Positions 44,519 to 54,602 of a DNA stretch of 64,000 nt are shown here, one piece after another (position 1 is the first letter of the stretch; every line of letters begins with the position of its first letter). Where the stretch lies: assembly GCA_039105265.1 (NCBI GenBank), contig JAPFFF010000061.1, forward strand, positions 1 to 64,000. Reading direction: 5' to 3'. The stretch comes from Tritrichomonas musculus. Its lineage: Eukaryota > Parabasalia > Tritrichomonadida > Tritrichomonadidae. The position numbers and the translations under genes are program-made. The notes under the pieces were generated by a model. That model was given only the letters and a program-made list of their open reading frames with translations. It had not been told where the DNA came from and ran no database searches.

Positions 44519-44929
44519 ATGTACAAGAGGAAGCAAGATAAGCAAAGTCTTAAGGTTTTCAGAAAGACAGTACGCAGCTTTATTTATGATACAACAAGGT
44601 TATTGGAATTAGCTGATTCATTAAACGACGACATGAAAACAATCGAAAAACTGGAATCAGAAAATCGAAGGTTCACCGAACAAAACGGCTATATAAATTC
44701 TGAAATTGGGAAAAATTCAATGTCCGATCCAAGATTGGAAATGATTGTTGAAAATGAGCTAAAAATTGATAAAAATCAAGATAAATTGGACGATTTGAAA
44801 AAAGAAGAAGAAAAAAAGAAAGTCCAATTGGAAACAAAAGCACAAGTATTGAATCAATTTGTCGATGAGTTACGAGATTGCTTCGTTGACCCACTAAATT
44901 TGGGGGAACTAGATTATTCAGATGAATAA
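44519..44929 (+). CDS. Small coiled-coil protein, AT-rich element
   Basis: 136 residues, nearly all helical with heptad patterning (LLELADSLNDDMKTIEKLES, then KIDKNQDKLDDLKKEEEKKK). No signal peptide or membrane segment. First gene of a same-strand series (50-base gap to the next). It may be a scaffold or assembly protein by analogy with other virus-like elements; the sequence alone does not show it. Confidence 0.6.
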   Translation: MYKRKQDKQSLKVFRKTVRSFIYDTTRLLELADSLNDDMKTIEKLESENRRFTEQNGYINSEIGKNSMSDPRLEMIVENELKIDKNQDKLDDLKKEEEKKKVQLETKAQVLNQFVDELRDCFVDPLNLGELDYSDE

Positions 44930-44978
44930 ACCATTTAATTTTCATTATTTGTTGTTTTATGTTTATTTTTATTGAAAA

Positions 44979-46274
44979 ATGGATGAAAATCAATTACCGG
45001 AATATATTACAAATGTTAGACAAGCCACTTGTTATGATAGAACTGCAACAATTTGTGATTTTATTTACCCTGATGTAGAGTTATGCAGTTCCTTTGATGG
45101 TGAAAATGGGATTAAAATTTATTTTCCAAATGATAAAAAGCCTTATCTTGATGAAGCTGATTTTTTACTTAAAGAAATTGAGAGTGTAGGACTTCCACGT
45201 CCAGATATTACATGGGTTAGAGCACAACATTTTTTAAATCCTGATCGATACCTACTAGAATATGAAAGTCTTGTTGGATATCTTCATATGTATTTTGAAT
45301 ATTTGGGTTTATCAAATAAAAGATTTACTAATTTAGATTCAGGGAAAGTAAACTTAGAAACATTTTTGAGCGATTATGCCTCAACAGTAGAAGATCCTGA
45401 CAATCATTATGAAGAAATACTTGGAGATTTCAGAACACAAAAAGAAGCAGATGTGAGACGAATTTTTAAAGGAGTGTTTCTTGATATTGAATCAGTTCCA
45501 CTTCCAGAAGAACAAACAATTTATATGATGTTATTTAATTACAGAGAAGCCAGAATATATTATGAGTTTTTACAACATTGGTATCATTATGATAAAAAGT
45601 TAGAGTTAGATAAACCTTGGTATCAAATAATTTCTGAATTGGCAAATGTTCCTTCCTTATTAAGAGGAATTCGAAATCATATCTATGACAAAAAATATCA
45701 AACAATTATTCAAAAATACTATGAGCTGCTCTCAGGTATATTTTCAAACCAAAATTTTATATCTGGCTTGACAACTCTCGTAGATGATCAAGATTTGAAA
45801 AATAGTATAAATGATCTAGAAAATTTGATTAGAAGACAAGAAACAGATGAAAACGGAAATATCATTGAAATATTTCCAAAAGAAGCAATTTCACCTGAAC
45901 CTATTGAGGTCTATGATACAATAATGGAATTTGTGAATCAATTACAAGCAAAAAAATTAACTGATTGTAATGCTCTTCGAGATGAAAAGATATTTCCAGA
46001 GGTTCATCAAATGCTTCAAACATTTTCCAATTCGTGGGGTCAAACTAAAGTTTTTTGGAGTCGACAAATTAGTGCAGAACTCGCCACGAAACAAATAATG
46101 ATTGGAAATACAGAATTGAAACAACGGGCACAAGATTATACAGAAATATTATTAAATTTACAAAAGGTAGAAATTATTGACCGTAAGGCAATAGAAGATT
46201 TCATATCAGTGAAAGTGATGGAATATCAAAGCAAAATCAAACCGAAAATTATGCAACGATATATCATCAAATAA
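44979..46274 (+). CDS. Hypothetical helical protein of the AT-rich element
   Basis: 431 residues, mostly alpha-helical, rich in Glu, Tyr, Leu and Ile. The N-terminal 60 residues contain three Cys (QATCYDRTATICDFI, VELCSSF). No recognised domain. The phrases YYEFLQHWYHYDKKLELDK and QTFSNSWGQTKVFWSRQISA resemble parts of the next gene (NCMQFITNAKQFWQTYCENK), so the two are probably distant relatives. It lies 41 bases upstream of 46316 on the same strand. Function unknown. Confidence 0.65.
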   Translation: MDENQLPEYITNVRQATCYDRTATICDFIYPDVELCSSFDGENGIKIYFPNDKKPYLDEADFLLKEIESVGLPRPDITWVRAQHFLNPDRYLLEYESLVGYLHMYFEYLGLSNKRFTNLDSGKVNLETFLSDYASTVEDPDNHYEEILGDFRTQKEADVRRIFKGVFLDIESVPLPEEQTIYMMLFNYREARIYYEFLQHWYHYDKKLELDKPWYQIISELANVPSLLRGIRNHIYDKKYQTIIQKYYELLSGIFSNQNFISGLTTLVDDQDLKNSINDLENLIRRQETDENGNIIEIFPKEAISPEPIEVYDTIMEFVNQLQAKKLTDCNALRDEKIFPEVHQMLQTFSNSWGQTKVFWSRQISAELATKQIMIGNTELKQRAQDYTEILLNLQKVEIIDRKAIEDFISVKVMEYQSKIKPKIMQRYIIK

Positions 46275-46315
46275 TATTAGATATCATTGTTGAAATAAAA
46301 AAAATAAATAAAGAA

Positions 46316-47405
46316 ATGGGAAATAAATTAGAATCTGGTTTTACAAATGAAGTTAAAATATTCAAAGAAAGTTTAAATAGATGGGCATATATAACAGAAT
46401 GGGTTTATCAATTCGAACATAATCCAGCGAATCAAACAAAAATTGCAACAGAGGCATGGTCAGAATATCCATTATCAAATGAGGCAATTCACAAAATAAG
46501 AAATTATTATGGAGAAAGAAATATCATTCATGAATATCGTTATTGGCTTGGTGAATTAGCATATTTGGAAGCAATGTTTCATCTATATAATCAAAATTGG
46601 CATTATACATTAGAGAACTTCGTTGAGAAATTTGAACTTTTGATTAAACGAGATGAAATAGAAAATGAAGCATTATGTGAAATTGAACTCCCTAAACAAA
46701 TTCAATATTTTCAAAAAATTGAAGCTAAGACAGGTCAGAAACAAGAATATCTACATTCAGAAATAGGTTTGGAAAATTTGAAAACTTTTACTAAGACAAT
46801 GTTAATTCGTCAAAAATATTATATATTTCGTCAAATTTATTCAGATTTCATCAAGCAAAATGCAGGAATAGAATCTCGAGTAATGAATGAATTTTTACAA
46901 AGACGTTTAGAAGAACGAAAGAAAGATGAAAAACAATCTGCGAAAGAAATGCAAATTCAATTCGATTTAGAAGATGCAGCAGAAAATGCTGGCGTTGAAA
47001 CTGAGCAATTAGTTCCAGAGGATCAACAATTGATGAATCCTCAATTAAATGAAGATGAGATTTTAAATGAGGAAGATGAATCAAATTGGGTCAATAATTG
47101 CATGCAATTTATTACAAATGCTAAACAATTTTGGCAGACTTATTGTGAAAATAAAAATAATTTAATTCCTTTATTTCGTTTAGATGCCAATCAACTTGGA
47201 ATAATTCCTATACTTAATCAACAAAGAAATTTGATAAATGATAAATCAAATATAAATGAACGAGCATTTCAACAACATATCGAATCATTAGCTCCTCAAT
47301 TCTATGAAATAATAAAGAAAAAATGTGTAATTGAATATGTCAGATGGAAAAGAAATGTCCCTCCAACAAATATTGATGAAGAAATAAGAAGATATAATGT
47401 TCAAG
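46316..47405 (+). CDS. Helical protein frame interrupted by a MITE
   Basis: About 363 codons of element sequence up to the MITE at 47406; the frame then runs a few codons into the MITE, ending at 47446. It is highly charged and helical, with long Glu/Lys/Gln runs (FLQRRLEERKKDEKQSAKEM) and an acidic stretch (EDEILNEEDESNWV). It resembles the preceding gene in composition and in the FxxNAKQFWQTY phrase. The MITE sits between this frame and the long frame at 48108. Confidence 0.65.
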
Positions 47406-47937
47406 TAGGCTTTTACGCCAAAGCAAAATGGCGTATGGTTTTTTAAAGAAATGGCGTAAATGCCTGCTGAAAAAAGACAAGTGAAAATAAAAAACAATTT
47501 TTCTTTATTTAAAAAGTTATTTTTGTTTTTTAATTAATTATTAGTGTTATTTTACTATATTTAATTAAAAGAAAAAATAAAAAATATTTAAAAAAAATTA
47601 TAAAATCAATTGGCGTGGCGTACGCCACGCCATTATTTTTTCTGAGGATTTCTGAGGAATGTTCTCAATTTTTGAATTGGCGTATAAAATGGGGGATGAT
47701 TACGCCACGAAAAAAATCATGAGTAGGGGGTCATGCCTTTTTCGATATAATTTTCAAATTTTGAATAAAAGAACTTTAACAAAAAGGAAATTATTTTTTA
47801 GTATTTAGATTATTTAAAGCAAGATTAGTATATAAAAAATTTTACTTTACATAAATTTTTAGAACCATTTTTTTTGGCGTAAGCTATATGGCGTGTTTTT
47901 TTCCAAAAAAATAATGGCGTAAAAGCCTATGTTCAAG
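47398..47937. repeat. 8-bp target duplication TGTTCAAG flanking a MITE
   Basis: TGTTCAAG at 47398-47405 and again at 47930-47937, directly next to the MITE ends. Confidence 0.9.
47406..47929. mobile_element. 524-bp MITE with TAGGCTTTTACGCCA ends
   Basis: The ends are exact 15-bp inverted repeats (TAGGCTTTTACGCCA and its complement) flanked by the 8-bp duplication TGTTCAAG. The inside is AT-rich, with many copies of GGCGTA/TACGCC and a central 20-base palindrome (GGCGTGGCGTACGCCACGCC near 47612). No coding capacity. It shares the first seven end bases and the 8-bp duplication with the element at 3738-4193. A hAT-like origin is likely. Confidence 0.92.
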
Positions 47938-48107
47938 CAAATGATGGAAACTCAATTAATCGAATAGTTGATTTATTTCGTTCGGATTTTTTAAAATATA
48001 AACCAAAATTACAGAAATTATATGACTTCTTAATACAAAAAACGAATTTACCTGATTTTGATGATTGGTCAAATTCAATATGGATAGAAACAGAATTAGA
48101 ACAAAAT

Positions 48108-51100
48108 TTGAATGAATGGATTCAACAGAAAAACGAAGAAACACTTTATCTTGATGATTATCAAAAGTATTTCAGTCAAGTTGTTGCTTTATTGCGTCAA
48201 GGATTAGATAAGTATAATATCAAAATTGAAATGATTCGAAAGATTGCAAATCAATTATTTCCAAATGATATTAATTTATATGTCACCAAAGATAATGATG
48301 ATTGGAAACAAAATATGAATGCAAAAATAAATGATCCAAATTTCAGAGGTCAAATTCAAGCTGAAATTCAGCAATGGGATGCAAAAGCAAATGAAAGATT
48401 ATCTAAAATTCAAACAATACTTCAAAATCAAACAACAGCAGGAAAAGTGACACAAGATAACTATCAATCAGCAAAAACAGATTTTGAAAATAAATTTATT
48501 AAAAATGGAAATATAATCGATTCAAATAAAGATGCTGAATTACAACAACTTTTAGTTTATTCAGAAGCTCAGAAAAATGAGATAGTCACAATTGATAAAA
48601 AGCAAGAAATTGCAAATTTGTTTGCATCATATGGTGTTCCTGTTTCTGATAAAGATTTAAATAAATACACAAGTGATTACTTCATGAGCACAAATAAACA
48701 ATTGATAATGACAGATATTAATACAAGAATTTTGAGAGAAAAAGAAAACAGAGATAATGCTGATTTGACAGAATTTGAAAATAAAATTGTCCCACAAATA
48801 CAAATGATTAATACAATTAGTCAAGTCATTCCAAGAGTTCAAGCAATTTCAATTGATGCAAAACGTCAACAAATAATGAATACTCAGAAAAATCGTCCTG
48901 CAGAAATAAATATTGTTAAAGGTCAAATTCAAAATGAAATAAATCAAGCTTTCTCCGCATGTCAATCATCTCAAATACAACATTATCGAACAGAAATTCA
49001 GAAAAAAATTGACCACACTCGTAGATCTTGTAATCTTGGTGAAGAAATTGAAAAAATATTAAAGACAATTATTATTGAAAATCAAACAATTGTGAAACAT
49101 CATGAGAATTTTTTGGTATGGAAATCTGTATGGGATGCAAATGAGTTAACCATTGATAATAAAATCAAAGAAATTGTTGAAGTGATTCGTAATCAAAATA
49201 ATTCAGGATTTAATGCACAAACAGTATCGAATGAAATCTTCACAAAAATTTGTTATCCAAATTTTGATCAAAATCTTGTAATTCAAAAATTAAATCAAAG
49301 ATTAGAAGAAGAAAAGAAAATTAAAAAAGAGAAAGAATATCAAATTCAGATAAATAGTTTAAAGTCATCATTTCAAGAAGCCTACGGCCGTGAATATTCT
49401 GAAGAAAAATGGAATGAATTGGTTAATTCAAAAGAGTCAACAGAGAAAAAAATTGAAAAGATTTCTAGACAAATTGAACAAAAGAATGAACAAAAAGGTA
49501 ATCAACAATTAAATTGTGTTAATACAATAAATCGATGTTTTAGTGCAGCTTTTCCTGATTGGGATCCAGAGAATGTAAATCTGATAATTCAAAATTTCCT
49601 TGATTTATATCCAAGTTTGAATTCGGTTGAAGACGTGGATAATTTGTTGAAAAGTATGGAACCAAAATTTAAAAATTGTGGAAGAGTATTTAGACTTTGG
49701 AACAAACATCAATTTGCAAACACATATCTTGGATTGGGAATATTACAAAGTTTGAATTATGATTTGAATGTCTTATTTGAAAATGTTGAATTATGGGAGA
49801 AACGAAATAAATTATTCCATTACTCTCCATTATCTTTATTAAGAGCATTCCTGGGTGACAAATCTCAACAAAATCAAAATGTTCTTCAATCGTTACCAAG
49901 TTTTGAACAGAAAAGAAGAAATTTAGAAAGAAATGATGAATTTATGAGGAAATTCAATAGCCTGTCAGGATCTTTGTCAGCAGAAGATAAAGAAGATTTT
50001 TTATGTGAAATTGTTGGACATTGTGATCAACCTGATGATATTGATCAATATATTTCTTTGAAAACTGATTGGATTCAAAAAGGTTATGATTGGAAAAATT
50101 GGGATCAAAGAAAAGCATTTGAAGAAACATATAATTCAAATAATGGATTAGAATATTCATCAAGAAGAATCAGAAGTATTTATAATCAAGTGACTCCTCA
50201 AGATAATCAACAAATAGATAGTTTGAAAACATTATTAGAGACCAATTATCCAGAGAAATTTTCACCAGTTTATTGGAATGAAATAGAGGATCAAGTTTTC
50301 AAAAATGATGGAAATCAATTCTTATCTTATTTAGAAGGTGAACGTGTTTATCAAGACTTTTTGAAACTAATGCCTCCAAATGTTTTCCCTCCAACATTTA
50401 AAAAATATTATGGAAATCAAGACGTTTATACTGCATTGAGAAATATTCAGACATTGTTTAAACAAAAGAATGATTTCGCTAAAATTATTCGGGGTGATAA
50501 AGAATTAGAGAGAGCAGTTCGTGAATATAATGAAATAGCTGATGTTAATGATCAATATACTCTTGAAAGAATTCTTTATTTAGAAAAGCCAACAACATCT
50601 CTTGAACTCAAAAATAAATTCCAAAATATGTTACAAGAAAAAGTGAATGGAGTTGATCGAAATGAATTATTAGATGAAACAATTCGAGATATTTGGAGAT
50701 CTTATTTCCCAAATGATTTGAAAGCATCAAGTACTTGGAGAAGTGAATTCAATGGGAATTATTTAGCTATTGTTGCAATTAGAAAATTATCTCAACTCTA
50801 TCATTTTTATCACGAATTTCACCCAGATGAAGAAGTAAATTTAAGTAAAATGGTAAAACATTTTGGTAATTCAATCGATGAAACACAGAAAAAATTAGAA
50901 GAATACTATACTCAAAATATAGAAATTTTCAATAATCAATGGAAAAAGAATAAAACATTGAAAGGTTATTTAGAAGAATTCAAAGATGATTTTGGTGGAT
51001 CAGTTGATTTGGCACGAAAAAGGGCATATGGAAAGTTTCATGGGAATTTAGAACATTGTTTGAAATTCTTCAAAAATTATAAATTACAAAAAGATTTAGA

Positions 51101-54100
51101 AACACAAAAAACAGGTCAAGTACGAACCGATATCAATACATTTTTAGGACAAGTTTTGTCAAACGAAGATCCAAATACATTATTAGATGGAATTGAAAGT
51201 GAACATAATTCAAGAACACAATCTCAAACAAATTGGAATCGAAATGCTGATTTTAGAAATCATGGAAACATCAAATCAAGATTAGATAATGATCATCAAA
51301 TTGATATAACTTATGATATTACATGGGATTCAAATAAAATGTATAACAATTATTTAATTCCAATTGCTGAAAAATATTATGAACAAATTACAAATAAAAA
51401 ATATCATCCTCCAGCAAATTTGGATCTATCAAATCCAGCAACCAAATATCAAACAATTGTTCAAGAAGCAGAGACAATTCGTGAAAAGAATGAGAATTGG
51501 GACATCACTGAAGTCCAATCAACGTTAGATACATACAAGAATCAAGATAAAATAAATGTCAAAATTACATATGATGAGTTGAAAAAGAAATATGAGAATC
51601 CTCAAGACGCATTAAAATTCTTAGAAATTGAAAAATTAAAGAAAGAAATTTTAGTTAAATTATGGAAACCTGATGATGAAGAATTACCAAGAGATAATAA
51701 ATGTTTTAAGAAATATTTTGAATATCAAGAAAATCAATTAACGGAAAGATTACATGAATTGCGAAATATTGTAGGGATGTTTAAAGAAGATAGAAGAGAA
51801 TCATGGGGATCAGATAACTTTTCGAAAATATTACAAAATTATAGAATTTATTTCAGTGAAGATACGTTAAGAAGTTCAGCTGATAAATGTCAAATCTATT
51901 ATGAAAATGATTATCATAAAGGAAAAACAGAATTAGAATATTTATATAATCTTGCTCATTTTCATAAAACATTTCAAGAGCCATATTTTGAAAAACAACC
52001 AAGTAATCCATCCGTTAATGAAATGAAAGAAACAAATGATGCAATAGATATAATAATGAATAATTATAAAGATTATAAACTAGATTCTAATTTGACAGGA
52101 AAAATTGAGGATTATAATACTTATTCAGGAAAAGATCATCAAACAAAGTTATCATTGGTCAAGAAATTTAAACAAGATAAACAAAAAGCAAAAATATTCT
52201 TAGATCATGGAACTTGGTTAAGAAAAATATTAAGTTTCGGTGATGATCAACTTGCAAAAAGTCAAACAGTATCCGTTGAAGGAATTGCTAAATTAAAAGA
52301 AATCTATTCTACAAAAACGAAAGATGATGAAGCGTTTAAATCTCAAGAATTCCAAATGAAATTAGATGAATATAATGCTTTAATAGGTGATACAAAAACG
52401 ATAACAGATATGAAAAATGACTATAAAACATATACTAACGCTTTGTATGCAATGAATTCTACCCAAATTAAGTATGAATTGATAAATAAATATCAACTAA
52501 AGGAGAATGATGTAAACGCTTTGATGGCTGATACTTGGTCACAATCATATCAAAACTTGAAAAATAAAAAGAATGATTTGGATACGATTATTTCAAATTG
52601 TAAATCTGATTCCGAAATTGTTTCATTTCATGATGATTTGAAAAGAAATTATGACACAACAACACCAATTTTAGATCAATTAATAAAAGATGAAAAATAT
52701 GATATTCCAAAGCTTTATTATCATATTTTGTCAAAGCTCTGGAAAAGGAAGAGTGGTGAAGATGTTCAATGGAAAGACGATAATAGTTTTCAATCACAAA
52801 ATGAAAAATTAGCCAATCTTCTCCATGCATTTGATAGACGAAAGAAAGCATTCAATGAAAATAGTGAATTATTACAATTAGTGAATGATCCAACAGTTCC
52901 AGTAACCCAGGAACAATTATGGAAAAGGTATTTGTATTCAACTAAACATGAAAATGATGATGCAAAGGACGCAATTCAGTTTATGAAAAATGAAAAAAGG
53001 AAAAAATTATATCTGAAAAAATGGAATGAATTAGGTAAGAAAATTGATGAAAAAACATGGGAAAAATTCACAAAAGAAGATGAGAGAGAAGAATTTTTCG
53101 AACAAATGGAAAAAGAATATCGACAAGAAGAAAAGAAATGGAACCAAATTGGGAAATTTATTCCATATTATAATTCTTATCATGATGATAAAAATCAACT
53201 CTTAGATTGGGCACAAGCATATCAAAAATGGGAAGGTAATTATGAAAAAGCAAAAGATGAAATTGAATTATCAAATCTGGCACATAGTTATGAACTCGAA
53301 TTTGGAAAAAAGTGGGAATCACAAAAAACAAAGAAAGAACAAATTAAATATTTAACTAAAATTGAAGAAGATTGGCTTAATTACTATAAATATCATCCAA
53401 CATTCATGTCTGTTTTTAATGATTATAATAATACTCTTACATCGCAAGCAAAGAAATTAGAAGATGTTATTGATAAATATGGAAGTGATGTCAATAAAAT
53501 TACAATAGAGATGTCATATGAATTATTAACAACAAGAATGAAAGCAATTGATCCAACATTCAAAGCAGAAGATTATTATAAAAATGAAGATGGCGTTCAA
53601 AGACTGGAAAATGAATATAAAACATTACAAGCAAACAATAATTCAGTCCTTGGTGATTCAGAAATTACAGGTTTATTTGATACTTACAAGGTGAATTATC
53701 CTACCGATACACGAAAATTATGGAATATATCAAAAGATCTGAGTCATAATAAAACAGAGGTGAAAAACTTTTTCTTAATTAAGAATTTAATTCATGAGAT
53801 CCAAAATGATTATACAAAAGTTTTTAATTATAATGACCGTTCAAATTGGGGTTCCACTTCAACTTATCAAGTGAACTATTTAGAAAAAGAAAGAGATAGA
53901 CTCAAAAAGGAATTGGATCAATTAAAATCAATCGGAAATATAAATGACCTTGTTGATATTTATAATGATATGAATGGTTTCAAAGATGCTTCCACTCAAA
54001 AAGATCTCAAGAAAATCTTCGTTGAAAATGATTGTCAATATTATAAAACATATTATTATCTATTAGCTCATAAATATAATTCAATTAATCCAGAAAAGAA

Positions 54101-54602
54101 GAAAGCATTAACTTATTCAGGAAGTGGAGATAGAGCATGTAGGGCATTAGAAAAAGAAATTCGTGAAGTTGAAGAAGTAGAAAGTCAATTAAAATTGAAT
54201 AAAAAATGGAAGGACTTGACATTAGAAGAACAAGATATGATAATGAAAAATAATAAAGATCCTGTATATGCTATAGTGTATTTAGAAAGTAAAGACGATA
54301 TTAAGAATTATAATGAACAACATGAAATTCCTTTTGATTTTGATCAGACAATTAAAAAATGGAAAAAAGAAGGTAGAGATATTCATTTAATTCCAAATTA
54401 TTTAAAAATTGTCAACAAAATAACAGAAGATGATAGTTATTATCAAGCAATCAATAAATTCAAAAAAGATTATCCAGACGAATTAACTCCAGACCTGATT
54501 TCAAAATTAGGAAATGCTTATGAAATCTATAAATTTGTTGTGTTAACACCATTACAAAAGAGATATGCAATTGCTTTTGGTAAATCAATAGAATTATCAT
54601 AA
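48108..54602 (+). CDS. Giant helical-repeat protein of the AT-rich element
   Basis: 2164 residues from the first ATG; the frame is already open from the MITE edge at 47938. Almost wholly alpha-helical and extremely charged. Degenerate units of about 55-70 residues recur, each with an aromatic/Pro turn followed by Trp and a hydrophobic helix: NQLFPNDINLY, AYGREYSEEKWNELV, AAFPDWDPENVNLI, NYPEKFSPVYWNEI, SYFPNDLKASSTWR, VFNYNDRSNWG. No enzyme motif was seen. It ends 1 base before the next gene. It could be a scaffold, tape-measure-like or tegument-like protein; this is speculation. Its size is unusual for a Polinton-like element. Confidence 0.7.
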   Translation: MNEWIQQKNEETLYLDDYQKYFSQVVALLRQGLDKYNIKIEMIRKIANQLFPNDINLYVTKDNDDWKQNMNAKINDPNFRGQIQAEIQQWDAKANERLSKIQTILQNQTTAGKVTQDNYQSAKTDFENKFIKNGNIIDSNKDAELQQLLVYSEAQKNEIVTIDKKQEIANLFASYGVPVSDKDLNKYTSDYFMSTNKQLIMTDINTRILREKENRDNADLTEFENKIVPQIQMINTISQVIPRVQAISIDAKRQQIMNTQKNRPAEINIVKGQIQNEINQAFSACQSSQIQHYRTEIQKKIDHTRRSCNLGEEIEKILKTIIIENQTIVKHHENFLVWKSVWDANELTIDNKIKEIVEVIRNQNNSGFNAQTVSNEIFTKICYPNFDQNLVIQKLNQRLEEEKKIKKEKEYQIQINSLKSSFQEAYGREYSEEKWNELVNSKESTEKKIEKISRQIEQKNEQKGNQQLNCVNTINRCFSAAFPDWDPENVNLIIQNFLDLYPSLNSVEDVDNLLKSMEPKFKNCGRVFRLWNKHQFANTYLGLGILQSLNYDLNVLFENVELWEKRNKLFHYSPLSLLRAFLGDKSQQNQNVLQSLPSFEQKRRNLERNDEFMRKFNSLSGSLSAEDKEDFLCEIVGHCDQPDDIDQYISLKTDWIQKGYDWKNWDQRKAFEETYNSNNGLEYSSRRIRSIYNQVTPQDNQQIDSLKTLLETNYPEKFSPVYWNEIEDQVFKNDGNQFLSYLEGERVYQDFLKLMPPNVFPPTFKKYYGNQDVYTALRNIQTLFKQKNDFAKIIRGDKELERAVREYNEIADVNDQYTLERILYLEKPTTSLELKNKFQNMLQEKVNGVDRNELLDETIRDIWRSYFPNDLKASSTWRSEFNGNYLAIVAIRKLSQLYHFYHEFHPDEEVNLSKMVKHFGNSIDETQKKLEEYYTQNIEIFNNQWKKNKTLKGYLEEFKDDFGGSVDLARKRAYGKFHGNLEHCLKFFKNYKLQKDLETQKTGQVRTDINTFLGQVLSNEDPNTLLDGIESEHNSRTQSQTNWNRNADFRNHGNIKSRLDNDHQIDITYDITWDSNKMYNNYLIPIAEKYYEQITNKKYHPPANLDLSNPATKYQTIVQEAETIREKNENWDITEVQSTLDTYKNQDKINVKITYDELKKKYENPQDALKFLEIEKLKKEILVKLWKPDDEELPRDNKCFKKYFEYQENQLTERLHELRNIVGMFKEDRRESWGSDNFSKILQNYRIYFSEDTLRSSADKCQIYYENDYHKGKTELEYLYNLAHFHKTFQEPYFEKQPSNPSVNEMKETNDAIDIIMNNYKDYKLDSNLTGKIEDYNTYSGKDHQTKLSLVKKFKQDKQKAKIFLDHGTWLRKILSFGDDQLAKSQTVSVEGIAKLKEIYSTKTKDDEAFKSQEFQMKLDEYNALIGDTKTITDMKNDYKTYTNALYAMNSTQIKYELINKYQLKENDVNALMADTWSQSYQNLKNKKNDLDTIISNCKSDSEIVSFHDDLKRNYDTTTPILDQLIKDEKYDIPKLYYHILSKLWKRKSGEDVQWKDDNSFQSQNEKLANLLHAFDRRKKAFNENSELLQLVNDPTVPVTQEQLWKRYLYSTKHENDDAKDAIQFMKNEKRKKLYLKKWNELGKKIDEKTWEKFTKEDEREEFFEQMEKEYRQEEKKWNQIGKFIPYYNSYHDDKNQLLDWAQAYQKWEGNYEKAKDEIELSNLAHSYELEFGKKWESQKTKKEQIKYLTKIEEDWLNYYKYHPTFMSVFNDYNNTLTSQAKKLEDVIDKYGSDVNKITIEMSYELLTTRMKAIDPTFKAEDYYKNEDGVQRLENEYKTLQANNNSVLGDSEITGLFDTYKVNYPTDTRKLWNISKDLSHNKTEVKNFFLIKNLIHEIQNDYTKVFNYNDRSNWGSTSTYQVNYLEKERDRLKKELDQLKSIGNINDLVDIYNDMNGFKDASTQKDLKKIFVENDCQYYKTYYYLLAHKYNSINPEKKKALTYSGSGDRACRALEKEIREVEEVESQLKLNKKWKDLTLEEQDMIMKNNKDPVYAIVYLESKDDIKNYNEQHEIPFDFDQTIKKWKKEGRDIHLIPNYLKIVNKITEDDSYYQAINKFKKDYPDELTPDLISKLGNAYEIYKFVVLTPLQKRYAIAFGKSIELS

